DNA of 36,175 nt from Zygnema cylindricum (lineage: Eukaryota > Streptophyta > Zygnematophyceae > Zygnematales > Zygnemataceae), in NCBI GenBank assembly GCA_037447655.1, contig JBBHKE010002257.1:1-36175 (forward strand). Direction: 5' to 3'. This document shows positions 8,530 through 18,006 of the stretch, piece by piece (the stretch's first letter is position 1; each line of letters opens with the position of its first letter). A model generated the notes under the pieces. That model saw only the letters and a program-made list of their open reading frames with translations. It had not been told where the DNA came from and made no database searches. The translations under genes were made by a program, and so were the position numbers.

Positions 8530-10313
8530 GAGGGAGAGAGAGAGAGGGAAGGAGGGAGGAGGGAGAGGAGAGGGAGAGGAGGAGAGAGAGGAGGGAGGAG
8601 GAGGGACGAGAGAGAGAGAAATCCTATACATTATCCATGACAGCTCTCTGTACCCATCAAAAAAAAAAAAAATCACTTACGTCATCAGACTCCTCCTTCT
8701 CCTCCACCTTCTCCTCCTTCTCCTCAACTGCAGCAGCCGCTGGTGCAGCCCCCCCGGAAGCTGCCCCTCCGCCTCCCCCTCCCATGGAAAAGCCGCCTCC
8801 TCCTCCCCCTCCGACAATCACCTGAAGGGGCAGGGAAGCCGAGGGAAGTCAGTCAAGGGAAGTAAGTCGTAAGGAGAGGGAGAGAGGGAAGGTCTAAGCA
8901 GAGCAAAGGCGTGGACCGGGAGGGAGAGGGAGAGGCAGCGGGAGCAGGAGAGGGAGGGGGAGGGGGAGGGGGAGGAGGAGGGGGACAGGGGAGCGAAAGG
9001 GAAGAGGGGGGAAGGGGGGAGAGGATGGATGGAAGGAAGGGAAGAGGGATGAGAAGGAAGGAAGAAGAAAAGAAAAACAAACACGACTTAAAGTGGAATA
9101 TGTATAAATGAAGGAAGATATTCATTAAAGAATGGAACTGATAGACTTATATACGGGCATGTGGAAGGGTGGATGGAAGGAAGAGGTGACGCCCCCTGAC
9201 CCTGCCTCTTGAAGGGCCAGATTCACCAGCTTGCGCTCCAACTCAAAGGGAGAACCTGCCTCCGCCTGGAGAGTGGCATCACCTTCCTTCTTGAACTGAA
9301 CTTTTTACACACATAGAAACAGATTACAAACACAAAAAAAAACAGATTACACAAAAGTAAACCGAGTATCATCGCCACCGTTATTAGTGTGGAACACGCC
9401 AGGTTCCCTTTTCCTCCAATAACTACGTCGTGGAAGTGGGGCGTATTAAAGTACGCTGCATGAGTATAAATACACTCTCTCGCTCTCCCTCCCTCCCCCC
9501 CCACTATTTACCTCTCTCCCTCCCTCCCCTCTCTTGCACGTGGCAAGTACACTGACCATCGCAATTGGTGTTGATAATACTAACTCGTTCTATACATTTT
9601 TGAGCCGAAAATCATAAACAAATGTTAATAATAACACTTTCTGAGGGAGTGGACCTAAATCTGTCACGTCACCTTGCACCAAATTAACATTCCTGATAAT
9701 AAATTCGCTTCAATACTAGTAGTTCCTTTACACGAATAGCGATGGGCGGTTTAATGTACACCAAAACTTTGAATGCATTTGAATGATTGTATTTTGTCGG
9801 TAAAATCGCGATACCCAGTTCTACTTCAGAATAAAGAAGTACTGATAATTGTTCGTCAGAGTATTGTGAAACTATTTACATTTTACAAAAAAATAGAAAG
9901 AAGAGACGCTGAGAAGACACCAGTAGAGTCCGACAAGGAGTTGACACGGCTAATTTTGGCAATTATTCCATAAATAGATTTTGTCCAATCCTACATAGAT
10001 ATGTCAAATGCGAGATTTACACAGGATGTCACTTTAGGGTTATAAAACCCTAAACGAGAGTAGAAAAGAGGGTTTAGAGATTAGAGCTTATGTGAGAGCA
10101 TACGATCTTCAGAAAGTGCATACCAAAACTATCATTTTTAGTAATCCTTGCCAATCTAAGGAAACAACTGCTGCAAAAAAACTCTCGGGTTTATCGCTTA
10201 AACACTTTTACAACTCGATTTAAAAAAGATTGTTATCAATATGGAACCATACATACCTGTTTGGCATTCCATGTGCCATCCTCTTCCGAGCAGATGAACA
10301 TAAACACCGGCAT
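8185..10313 (-). CDS. RPP3: 60S acidic ribosomal protein P3 (four exons)
   Basis: Plant-specific stalk protein of the large ribosomal subunit; with P0, P1 and P2 it forms the flexible stalk that recruits translation GTPases. Minus-strand exons: 10313-10257 (19 codons), 9295-9155 (47), 8821-8681 (47), 8211-8185 (8 plus TAA), giving 121 residues, normal for P3. All introns are phase 0 with GT-AG ends: donors GTATGT, GTATAT, GTAAGT; acceptors TTCAG, TTCAG, TTGCAG. The N-terminus MPVFMFICSEEDGTWNAKQ matches the P3 start (MxVFTFVC..GGEWxAKQ). Exon 2 has FELERKLVNLAL and GGVTSSF; exon 3 runs VIVGGGG, a glycine/alanine hinge, then an acidic EEKEE tail; exon 4 encodes the conserved DMGFSLFD end. No stop or frameshift, so it appears functional. 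Introns 2 and 3 hold large G/A microsatellites. Weakest point: the GTATAT donor of intron 2. Confidence 0.93.
8424..8622 (+). repeat. (GA)n microsatellite inside RPP3 intron 3
   Basis: About 200 bp of G/A-only sequence, pure GA dinucleotide at its left end then mixed GGA/GAGA. It makes up over 40 percent of intron 3 (8212-8680). On the transcribed strand it reads as a long CU tract upstream of the exon 4 acceptor. Confidence 0.95.
8871..9076 (+). repeat. G/A-rich microsatellite inside RPP3 intron 2
   Basis: Imperfect GGGAGA/GGAGG tract filling much of intron 2 (8822-9154). In the pre-mRNA it is a C/U-rich stretch before the exon 3 acceptor. Confidence 0.9.
9475..9533 (+). repeat. CT/C-rich tract in RPP3 intron 1
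   Basis: Short polypyrimidine run including an eight-to-nine-C stretch, within intron 1 (9296-10256). Confidence 0.8.
9548..9752. mobile_element. Possible decayed MITE in RPP3 intron 1
   Basis: The left end (ACCATCGCAATTGGTGTTGAT) loosely resembles, and the right end (GAATAGCGATGGGCGGTTTA) more clearly mirrors, the terminal repeats of the TACACCG MITEs elsewhere in the window. Several mismatches; terminal similarity only. Confidence 0.3.
10034..10053. promoter_or_regulatory. Paired telo-box motifs in RPP3 intron 1
   Basis: TTAGGGTT (10034-10041) faces AACCCTAA (10046-10053) across four bases. Telo-boxes (AAACCCTAA) near the transcription start or in the first intron are a known feature of plant ribosomal protein genes. 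The site lies about 200 bp into intron 1. Confidence 0.5.
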
Positions 10314-10509
10314 GATGTCTGCAAACAACTGGATGGCGGAATTAGGGCTAAGGGTCCGCCTGCAATGAAGGCTTACGCGGAAAAATGGAAAGAGAGCAAT
10401 TTTTGCTGCGCCTGGATGCTATATTTTCGGCTGATGTCTGCTGTCACGTCACAACTTAGTTGTCAGTTTGTCACAGGCCACGTAAACCGTGAAGCGTAGT
10501 ACTATATTT
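10314..10509 (-). promoter_or_regulatory. Probable RPP3 5' UTR and proximal promoter
   Basis: Only 196 bp separate the RPP3 ATG from the hAT-like insertion. On the minus strand this holds a TGACGTGACA element (complement of 10441-10451), a weak TATA-like AAAATATAGC (complement of 10418-10427, about 105 bp before the ATG), and a pyrimidine-rich stretch. Motif matches only; no start site can be fixed. Confidence 0.4.
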
Positions 10510-10787
10510 TAGTGTTGGGTATCGAGGACCTTTTGCCGATATTCGATATATATCGAACGAAAAACGTAGGATATATTTCGATACACTAAATGACTAAACA
10601 GTCGTTTGACATTAACAGTAAAGTACAATACTACACTGTTCCGTACTTTATTCTGTAGCAATAAATTATTACATTTGTGCTGGATTTTTACGCATTTCTT
10701 GTTTTTTTTCGCGCAGGCTTGTTTTCTAATTTCTATAGAATAGTACCCTAACCCGGTACAAAATTAGTACAATACTGAAAATTAGTA

Positions 10788-11413
10788 CAGTACACCGCGC
10801 ATCGTAATTAGAGTAATGAAAAAATTAGAGTAAAAAAACAAAAAAAAACAATTAGAGTAATGAACTCTAATTTATGTGATAGAACTTTTTCACAGTCGAA
10901 GTTTACTCTAATTTATTTAAGTACTCTATATTGGGTTATGTCGGCGATAAATATCCGCGCTGAAATTATAAACACTAAATTACGTGGATGTACAAAATCT
11001 GTCAGTCCGTATAGTTTTGACGTCATTATGACGCTAGTATTATTTGTCGCGCTGAATGTCAGTTAAGGTTCACACTGACGACGATGCTGTGGACGGACGA
11101 GAGTTATGCGAACGGCTTTTTTTCGATGTGATTCATTTTTCGCTTAGTCCGATTTCACGTGCGAGCGCGATTGTATTAAATCATTATATGTACTTTTTTA
11201 CTGAAAAAAGTACAGTTTTGCACGGTCGAACTTCGTCCGTACTCCACACTATTTAAAAAGAACCTATATTACAATTCTGTTACGCTAATTAAACTTACCT
11301 AAATTAGAATAATGAAAAAATTAGAATCATTTACTCTATTTGATGTCATAGAGTCGAAATTTCGAGCGACCGAATTAGAGTAATTTACTCTAATTACGAT
11401 TCGCGGTGTACAG
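10788..11413. mobile_element. MITE 1, TA-flanked, TACACCG family
   Basis: TIRs CAGTACACCGCGCATCG... and its mirror ...CGATTCGCGGTGTACAG, about 29 bp with two mismatches, flanked by TA at 10786-10787 and 11414-11415. AATTAGAGTAA recurs subterminally. No coding capacity. The TA target and CAG start suggest mobilisation by a Tc1/mariner-type transposase (inference). Confidence 0.9.
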
Positions 11414-11415
11414 TA

Positions 11416-11988
11416 CAGTACACCGCCAATCGCTATTAGCGTAATGTATACTAATACCGTCCCGCTTTTTTTTTTTTCAAATTCTCAAATAGCATAACTT
11501 ATTATGTTTTTTTCTTTACGCCATTTGGGGTTTTTTTCCAGGTACCGTACAAAATGAAAGTACGTTGTCTTTTATATAGTGTGGTGTACGGTCAGCGTCA
11601 GACCGAACAAAATCGTACCTTTTTAAGTGAAAAAGTATAATTAATGAGTTTTAGTAACCACGGACGCATGAGAATATGCGCTCTAAAAAGGGGATAAAAT
11701 CGGGCTGTCAAATATCACGTTCGCACATATTCGTCCAACAACCACTTTTCGACTGTGTGAACGTAAGATTTGTGTACCATTTGTCAGATTTTGTACAAGT
11801 ACTTATATTAGTGTAAGCATGTTTGCGACCGACATATATTTTTTTTTATAGACCCAAATTAGCATTAGTAAACAATTAGAATGTATGCTTATTTTGAAAA
11901 TTTTCAAATTCCTAATTAGCGTAAATCACTATAATTATTCCTATACGCTAAAGAAACCTGTACGCTAATAGCGATTGGCGGTGTACTG
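11416..11988. mobile_element. MITE 2, TA-flanked, perfect terminal inverted repeats
   Basis: Ends CAGTACACCGCCAATCGCTA at 11416 and the exact mirror ending at 11988, with 28 bp of perfect inverted repeat. TA at 11414-11415 and 11989-11990. The left TA is the same dinucleotide that ends MITE 1, so the two elements abut. The inner sequence recurs inverted in 14901-15254. Confidence 0.93.
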
Positions 11989-12332
11989 TATTGTTTTGTA
12001 TCGTTGAGTTTCCTGTAGGCGATAAGTCTTTATTGGTTATCGTTATCGGTAAGGGACCCGATAAATTGAGATATATCATAATCGGGTGATTATCGCCGAT
12101 AAATTACGATATATCGGCACTTTGACCGATAATCAACGCTCTCCGATATATTCCCCGGGGGGGGGGGGTCAATTTTTTTTTTAGGTCGAGGTAAGGTACA
12201 GTACGAAAACGTAAACGTACATATGAAGTATGGACCGAAAGATATCGGTTATCGGGTTCAAAAAGGTATATACTGGATATCGATAAAAGCTTACCGATAC
12301 ACAACAATAAAGATTAACCATACTGTACAATA

Positions 12333-12559
12333 CAATATACCGTATATCGCTATTAGTGTTAATGTTTTTTTCGCCACTTAAAACATCTTTTCTCCGTACA
12401 CACTTCTCGGATTGTCGATCTAACGGTTGCGATTGAACGGTACGATTCTCAGCTTTCAATTGGCGGTCTCAAAATGAAAATTGGACAATTGTGTACAAAT
12501 AAAATATGTTTTAAGTGGCATGGAAAATATTAACACCATTAGCAATACACGGTGTAGTG
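12333..12559. mobile_element. MITE, TACACCG family, subfamily b
   Basis: Same element as 6616-6839: left ATCGCTATTAGTGTTAATG and GCCACTTAAAACAT are mirrored at 12507-12556 (ATGTTTTAAGTGGC... CACGGTGTAGTG). It sits 23 bp beyond the hAT-like element. Confidence 0.85.
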
Positions 12560-12830
12560 CACCTTATATAGTTACTTGCGTCAAGGCAACATATTAGCGT
12601 GGGGCAGAGTTCCTAGAAGTCAAATTTTTAGATACCCGAACTCACAATCTTTTTTTTTCAAAGTCAGAACACCCCAAACCCGACCGCGTTATGTCACGCT
12701 CCGAAATTGTTACCCAGTACGCGATACGTGTTTACGGAAAAAAAAAAGTTGGCTGGAGCTTGATTTCCAGCCACTACTCGTACCCGCCCGTACCCAAATA
12801 AGTACAAAATTAGTGGTACATCTCCCTTAA
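12560..12830. other. Unassigned non-coding DNA
   Basis: No gene or repeat recognised. Several T- and A-runs and GTACCC-rich sequence. Confidence 0.4.
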
Positions 12831-13767
12831 GGTGTATGCCCATGTAACCGAAACTTTAGAACGTTACTTCGGATTTTATCGCAGATTTTACGGTGTACTT
12901 TTAAAAATGTTCCTATGTCAATCGTTACTTGCGCCTCCGTTACTTCAAATATGTGACGGTTGTATACGTCTACAAAATGTGCGACAAAGTACGAAACGAA
13001 ATGTAGATGACTACGAAACTACGAAACTTCCCAAAATCGGTGACATCTACAAAAACGGCGACGGTTGTTGTAACATTGTAGATGTTTAGGGTGATGACTA
13101 TTCATGTTACCTTATGGCGTTATCAGTACGTAGATTTTCCGCCATGGCTTCCCGATTTCTTTTTCTAATATATTATCATTCGATATGCCATCAAACTAAG
13201 ACCAAAAATATTCAAAAACAAGATAAAAAAAATAATTAATTTCATATTATTATTGCTACATTTCATTCAAAGATGAAAGAAAGAGCACCGGTCGGGTGAG
13301 AAAGAGGGAGAGAGACGAGGACGACGTAAACTTTTGCAAATGACCCATGAATGAAAGTGGAGGCCCGAGACCCAAACGATTTCTTTTCCGTACATACTTG
13401 ACATTTTCCTACGTACATGCGCTGACGAGCAGTGAAAAAATAGCGTGTATTCTTCCTCTTTCAAAACTTTTTGAAGACGTTTCACACATGCAATACCGTT
13501 TTGCTATTCGTCAATAGGGTATTATTTTAATTAAAATCAGATAGCGATTTGATTCTAGTACAAGTGTGAAGATAAGCTGGCGTGACGTGGAAGTGGGTTG
13601 CGATGATAATAACGCCAAATTTACGTACCATTCAAGTTCCAAGATGACGCAAAATGTACTTTGGTTCTTGCCCATTTTTCGTACGGCGTAAGATATTCTC
13701 GTTGCAAGTCCCATTTTTTGTGAAAACGAAGGGAAAAAACCTTTATTTGAACACATGGGCACACACC
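12831..13767 (+). mobile_element. Non-autonomous TIR element, family T1, copy C (complete)
   Basis: Left end GGTGTATGCCCATGT (12831-12845) is mirrored at the right end ACATGGGCACACACC (13753-13767): 15 bp with one mismatch. The 937-bp body aligns with copy A throughout. No transposase and no obvious target duplication, so the superfamily is unknown. Confidence 0.75.
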
Positions 13768-13828
13768 CGTATACCTTCCACGATATTGAGATTACGAAGT
13801 ACAATAATGTTGGATATTAAAGACACTA

Positions 13829-14054
13829 CAGTACACCGTGAATCGTTATTAGCGTATTCAACGCTAATTCGGCTCCCCCAAATTTTTCCCAAATTTTCAA
13901 ATATAATTATCCATGCTAATTTAAAAAAACCTTAATTTCTAATTAGAGTAAATGATTTTTTTAAAATTTTCAAATTCCCAATTATCGCTAATAACGATAA
14001 TTATTCTTATACGCTAAAAAAACATCTACGCTAATAACGATTCGCGGTGTACAG
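13829..14054. mobile_element. MITE 3, TA-flanked, TACACCG family
   Basis: Left CAGTACACCGTGAATCGTTA and right mirror ending CGCGGTGTACAG; TA at 13827-13828 and 14055-14056. A 226-bp element with short internal AT-rich sequence. Confidence 0.88.
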
Positions 14055-14056
14055 TA

Positions 14057-14390
14057 CTGTAGTGTACTGTAGAGGAACGTATTGTACCTACGAAACCTTC
14101 ATTTTTTTCGTTTTTTGCTTACCCGACCGTAACCGTTTTTGGTTTTTTTTTTCCTGTATCACCTGACCGAATCCGAACGATCCCCAAAATTTTGCACCCA
14201 AAAAAGTTTCGATCCGACGCGGGCGGTCTGGTACGGATTCGGGTACCGTATTGCGACCTCTGACATGGGGTCTATTTTAGGACGTTTCCCATTGAAACCG
14301 AGAGCCCTTGTTACAGCGTCCGAATCCAAAAAGTTAAGGGGAGATTCATATCAAGCCACTATAATCTTCATCATCACAAAACCTAAATGT
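14057..14390. other. Unassigned non-coding DNA
   Basis: T-run-rich stretch followed by CG-containing sequence; the ORF across 14139-14423 shows no recognisable domain. Confidence 0.4.
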
Positions 14391-14848
14391 TCGTGTTGTG
14401 TATCGGTGGGGTTTTGTCGATAATCGATATGTACCTTTTTTTGGCTTGTCGATAATCGATATACTGACGTCGGTGTTATCGCCAATAGAAAACCGATAAT
14501 TTCGGTTTTTTTATCGCGATAACACCGGTACCGATAAGTATCAGCGATAATTGTACGGTTTGTACCATACAATTGTACGGTTAGTTCCGTCTTACTGAAC
14601 CGTTGTTATCCCGTTACACAGAGTGCGGAACAGATTGTTACACATGGCATACCACGCTATGTACAATGAAAATACAATACACTATATTATAAAGAACAAA
14701 TATATATCGTACTCTATTTATTCCATTTATCGCCGATGACGAATTTGTAGGTCTTCGAGCGATATATCGAGACACCTGACCGTTCGATAACAGAAAACTA
14801 TCGGTATCGGTGTTATTGCGATAAATTTCTTGCCGATACACAACACTA
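14391..14848. mobile_element. hAT-like MITE
   Basis: Perfect inverted ends GTGTTGTGTATCGG (14393-14406) and CCGATACACAACAC (14833-14846), with subterminal GTCGATAATCGATAT repeated at the left side. Flanks CTAAATGT (14383-14390) and CTAAATTG (14849-14856) could be a decayed 8-bp target duplication, as expected for hAT. No ORF. Confidence 0.75.
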
Positions 14849-14900
14849 CTAAATTGGAGCCACACGATAACAAGCCTTGGGATGATTTTGAAAATGTCTT

Positions 14901-15254
14901 CGGTACACCGCCAATCGCTATTAGCGTAGAAGTTTCTTTAGCATATAAGTATAATTACAGTGGTGTACGCTAATTAAGAGTTTGAAATTTTTGAAAAAAA
15001 ACATACATTCTAATTGTTCAATAATGCTAATTTGGGTCTTTGAAAAAAATAAATGTCGGTCGCAGACATGCTTACACTAATATAGGTATTCCCACATAAT
15101 CTGACAAATCGTACACAAATTGTACGTTCACACAGTAGAAACGTGGTTGTTGGACGAATATGTGCGAACGTGATATTTGACAGCCCGATTTTATCCCCTT
15201 TTTAGAGCGCATATTCTCATGCGTCCACGGTTACTAAAACTCATTAATTATAAT
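14901..15254 (-). mobile_element. MITE 4, inverted partial copy of MITE 2, cut by assembly gap
   Basis: Starts CGGTACACCGCCAATCGCTA and runs as a reverse-complement match to the right half of MITE 2 (down to about 11636), then meets the run of N. The second half and right TIR are absent after the gap. Confidence 0.85.
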
Positions 15255-15264
15255 NNNNNNNNNN
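15255..15264. other. Assembly gap (10 N)
   Basis: Ten undetermined bases. Sequence to the left is mid-MITE and sequence to the right is unrelated, so the true distance is unknown and the join may not be contiguous in the genome. Confidence 0.99.
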
Positions 15265-15803
15265 GGGCCCCATCAACTGGAGCCTAAACAGCTCGCACGA
15301 ACCATTGGCCCTCCAGGTCCAATTTACAGGTTCCTCCACACGTACTCTTTGCACGTTAGGTGGGGTTTACGACTACGAGTGAACCTAGGCACTAATTTGC
15401 ACACTCTTGTGGTCATCTTTGGGTTTGTCCAGAGTTTTGCGGAAAGGATCGGACGACTCTCATTTCCTTCCTATTCTTTGGAGAGTAGCTGGGAGTGTGG
15501 CATTTCGTGGGCTTCCAGCGGAGTAGCATAGGAAATCTAGGGGGGTACAGGGCACCTTTCTTTTCCACTCCATTCCTCCTTACTATCTATGCATATCCCT
15601 GACGGGGGGGGTAATGAACAGAAATGGGCATTATCACGGATCCAAGTGAGCATCAGCATTTGGGGTGGATTGCACGTTTCTCATGCACACCTCCTTGGAC
15701 ATTTAACCTGGACCTCCCGGTTACCAAGCACGCTCGACAAATCCGAGGTCAACTACCCCGGGCTGTAGGCCTTTCCCTGGGGATTCTCGGGCACGCTCGA
15801 CAT
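15265..15803. repeat. Fragment resembling the gypsy-associated repeat at 27583/28780
   Basis: Shares ordered short blocks with 27583-27870 and 28780-29070 (GCATTTGGGG, CGGGCTGT, CCTTTCCCT, CGGGCACGCTCGAC), but intervening bases differ greatly. Possibly a diverged LTR of the same gypsy family. It meets copia I coding sequence at about 15804. Confidence 0.3.
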
Positions 15804-17840
15804 CACTCGAAAGGTTACAAAGTCTTTGTCTTTGATAAACAAAAAATAGTGTTAGCAAGGAATATCATTGTCAAAGATGAACTAGACTCGATAGATTTAT
15901 TTCAAATGACAGAGCAACAAAAGCAGCAAAAAGTATAGGAGTATGTCATTTTAGATTGCATGCAAGAAATTGTCCCGCAGGTGCAACAGTCTCCGGTGGT
16001 GACTCCGAAGTCAAAATCTCTCCAACTTCCTCAACAAGTTCAGGTCCAACCGGACCAACAACAATCAATACACGCGGATCGCAACCAGCGCGATCAGCTA
16101 CACACTGATCGAAACCAGCGCAACCTGCGTAATCAGCGCAATCAGCGCAACCAGCGCAATGCGCGGCATCCGACGATCTCAGCCTTAGAATTTACGGGGG
16201 GAAGAAGATCCACTAGCCGCCTGCAAGCAAGCTCTCACTTTGCCTACTTGGCAGCCTCAAGGGAGCCCTTGACCATCCACGAGGCCTTTTCGTCACCAGA
16301 GTGAAATCACTAGATCGAGGCAGCAAACGACGAAATGAAGTCGATCATGGAGGCTCAAACATGGGAGCTTGTGGACCTTCCTCCGGACCGAAAAGCGATC
16401 AGCAACAAATGGGTATTGAAGGTGAAGTTAAATCCCGACAACACAATTGAACATTATAAGGCGAGACTTGTGGCAAAGGGGTACAATCAAAAGGAAGAAA
16501 TTTATTTTGAAGAAACATTTTCTCCGGTAGTAAGATTTCCGACAATTAGGATTTTGCTGTCTTTGGCTGCTATAGAAGATATGGAAATCCATCAGATGGA
16601 TGTAATGACGGCGTTTTTGCACGGAGAACTAGAAGAAACCATTTACATGTAGCAGCCTGAAAAGTATGTGGAACCAGGAAAAGAGCACTTAGTATGCAAG
16701 TTGCTAAAATCTGTGTACAGCCTAAAACTGGCCCCTAGACAGTGGAATCTGAAGCTTGATGAATTCCTAACTAGCCTAGGATTTCGAAGGATAAATTATG
16801 ATCACTCTGTCTACGTTCTAAAGGGTGAAAATGGGATAGTGTATATAGCAGTATATGTAGATGATTTGGTATTAATTAGCAAATCAATGGCAGAAATTAA
16901 CAAAACCAAAACTGCTCTAAACTCACGGTTCGAGATGAAAGACCTCGGTGAGGCAAAATATATTTTGGGTATCCAGGTAGAGAGGGACAGAAATAAGAAA
17001 GAAATAAAACTGACTCAAAAGGAGGCTATTGGAAACATGTTAGATGAGTATGGAATGCGGGGGGCAAAAGGATGTCTAACTCTAATGGAGTTTCGGCAGA
17101 AGCTAGAGGGGGAAGAGACAGAATCAAGTGTCATTGTTAGCAGGTATTTAGAATCACGGGAGAATGATTCTATGACAGAAATACCTTACAGACACATACT
17201 GGGAAGCTTAATATATTTCATGAATTGTACCCGTCCTGACATAGCTGCAGCAGTCAAGGTACTAAGCAGGAGTCTAGAGAATCCAAGAAAATCTGACTTT
17301 GATGCAGCTAGGAGAGTCTTAAGATATTTGGCCGAAACCAAGGACCTCAAACTCACACTAGGCGGAGGTGAAGTGAAGCTGCAATCATAGAGTGATGCAA
17401 GCTATGGCGATATGCCGAGTCGAAAATCCACCACGGGATTCGTTCTGCAAATTGGGAACGGGACTTGCTGTTGGAGCAATAAACTTCAAAAGGTCACGGC
17501 ACAATCAGCAATGGAGTCAGAATATATGGCAGCAAGCTCGGCCCTCAAAGAACTCCTATGGGTGAAATCCATGTTACAAGAATTGGGATACATGCAGGTT
17601 GGTCCACCGGTGATCTGGTGTGATAACATAGCTGCCATTGCCATTGCTTCTAACCCTAGTCACCATTTCAAAAGCAAGCACATGGATGTAAGATTACACT
17701 TTGTAAGAGAAAAAGTGTTCTCTAGAGTGATTAAATTATTCTATTTGCCGAATGCAAAAATGGTTGCTAATATGCTCACTAAAGCTCTTCCAGCTCCTAA
17801 GCTGAAGTATTGTAGGGACGCAGTGGGATTAAGTGAATAG
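15804..17840 (+). pseudogene. Ty1/copia element I pol: integrase-RT linker, reverse transcriptase, RNase H
   Basis: Single reading frame interrupted only by stops, the least decayed pol here. It starts in the region after integrase (SKGYKVFVFDKQKIV), passes a charged linker with NQR repeats (about 16075-16160), then RT: TWELVDLPPDRKAISNKWV, YKARLVAKGY, ETFSPVVRFPTIR, AFLHGELEE, and the catalytic YVDD at 16854-16865. RNase H follows: SDASYGDMPSRKSTTGF, ESEYMAASSA, WCDNIAAIAIA, HFKSKHMDVRLHFVREK, ending at the stop 17838-17840. In-frame stops include 15936 (TAG), 16302 (TGA), 16650 (TAG) and 17388 (TAG in place of the usual Trp before SDAS). Gag, protease and integrase are absent. Reverse-transcribes the element RNA in intact relatives. 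Confidence 0.93.
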
Positions 17841-18006
17841 CTCAGTTACTGCACTGCTATATTGCTATGCTGCTCTAGTCCAATAACGGGGTTATATTGG
17901 GACTACTTGACTTGCTAAATTTGCTACGTTGCTATGACTGCGATGCTGCGCTAGTTGGACATCGCAGCTGCGCTGACATACTGAGTCTAAAGCTTTAGGG
18001 GAGGGT

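Larger units (their letters stand above)
10510..12309. mobile_element. hAT-like non-autonomous element with two nested MITEs
   Basis: Left end TAGTGTTGGGTATCG (10510) and right end CCGATACACAACAATA (to 12309) are inverted repeats matching the cleaner element at 14391-14848. Subterminal DNA is packed with TATCG/CGATA motifs, typical of hAT transposase binding regions. The core is about 600 bp; the rest is the two MITEs at 10788-11413 and 11416-11988. A C/G run of about 14 bases lies at 12154-12167. No transposase ORF and no clear 8-bp target duplication. Confidence 0.65.

Noticed and set aside
8299-9125. Long ORFs on both strands across RPP3 introns
   Set aside because: Microsatellite translations. 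The real coding there is exon 3 of RPP3 (8681-8821, minus) in a different frame from the plus-strand ORF at 8637-8825.
9223-9504. 93-residue minus-strand ORF with a hydrophobic stretch
   Set aside because: Runs through RPP3 exon 2 out of frame and into intron 1; splice evidence favours the P3 frame.
10230-10499. 89-residue plus-strand ORF
   Set aside because: Antisense to RPP3 exon 1 and promoter; no domain.
14200-14225. Isolated B-box-like GTTTCGATCC
   Set aside because: No A box at proper spacing on the same strand.
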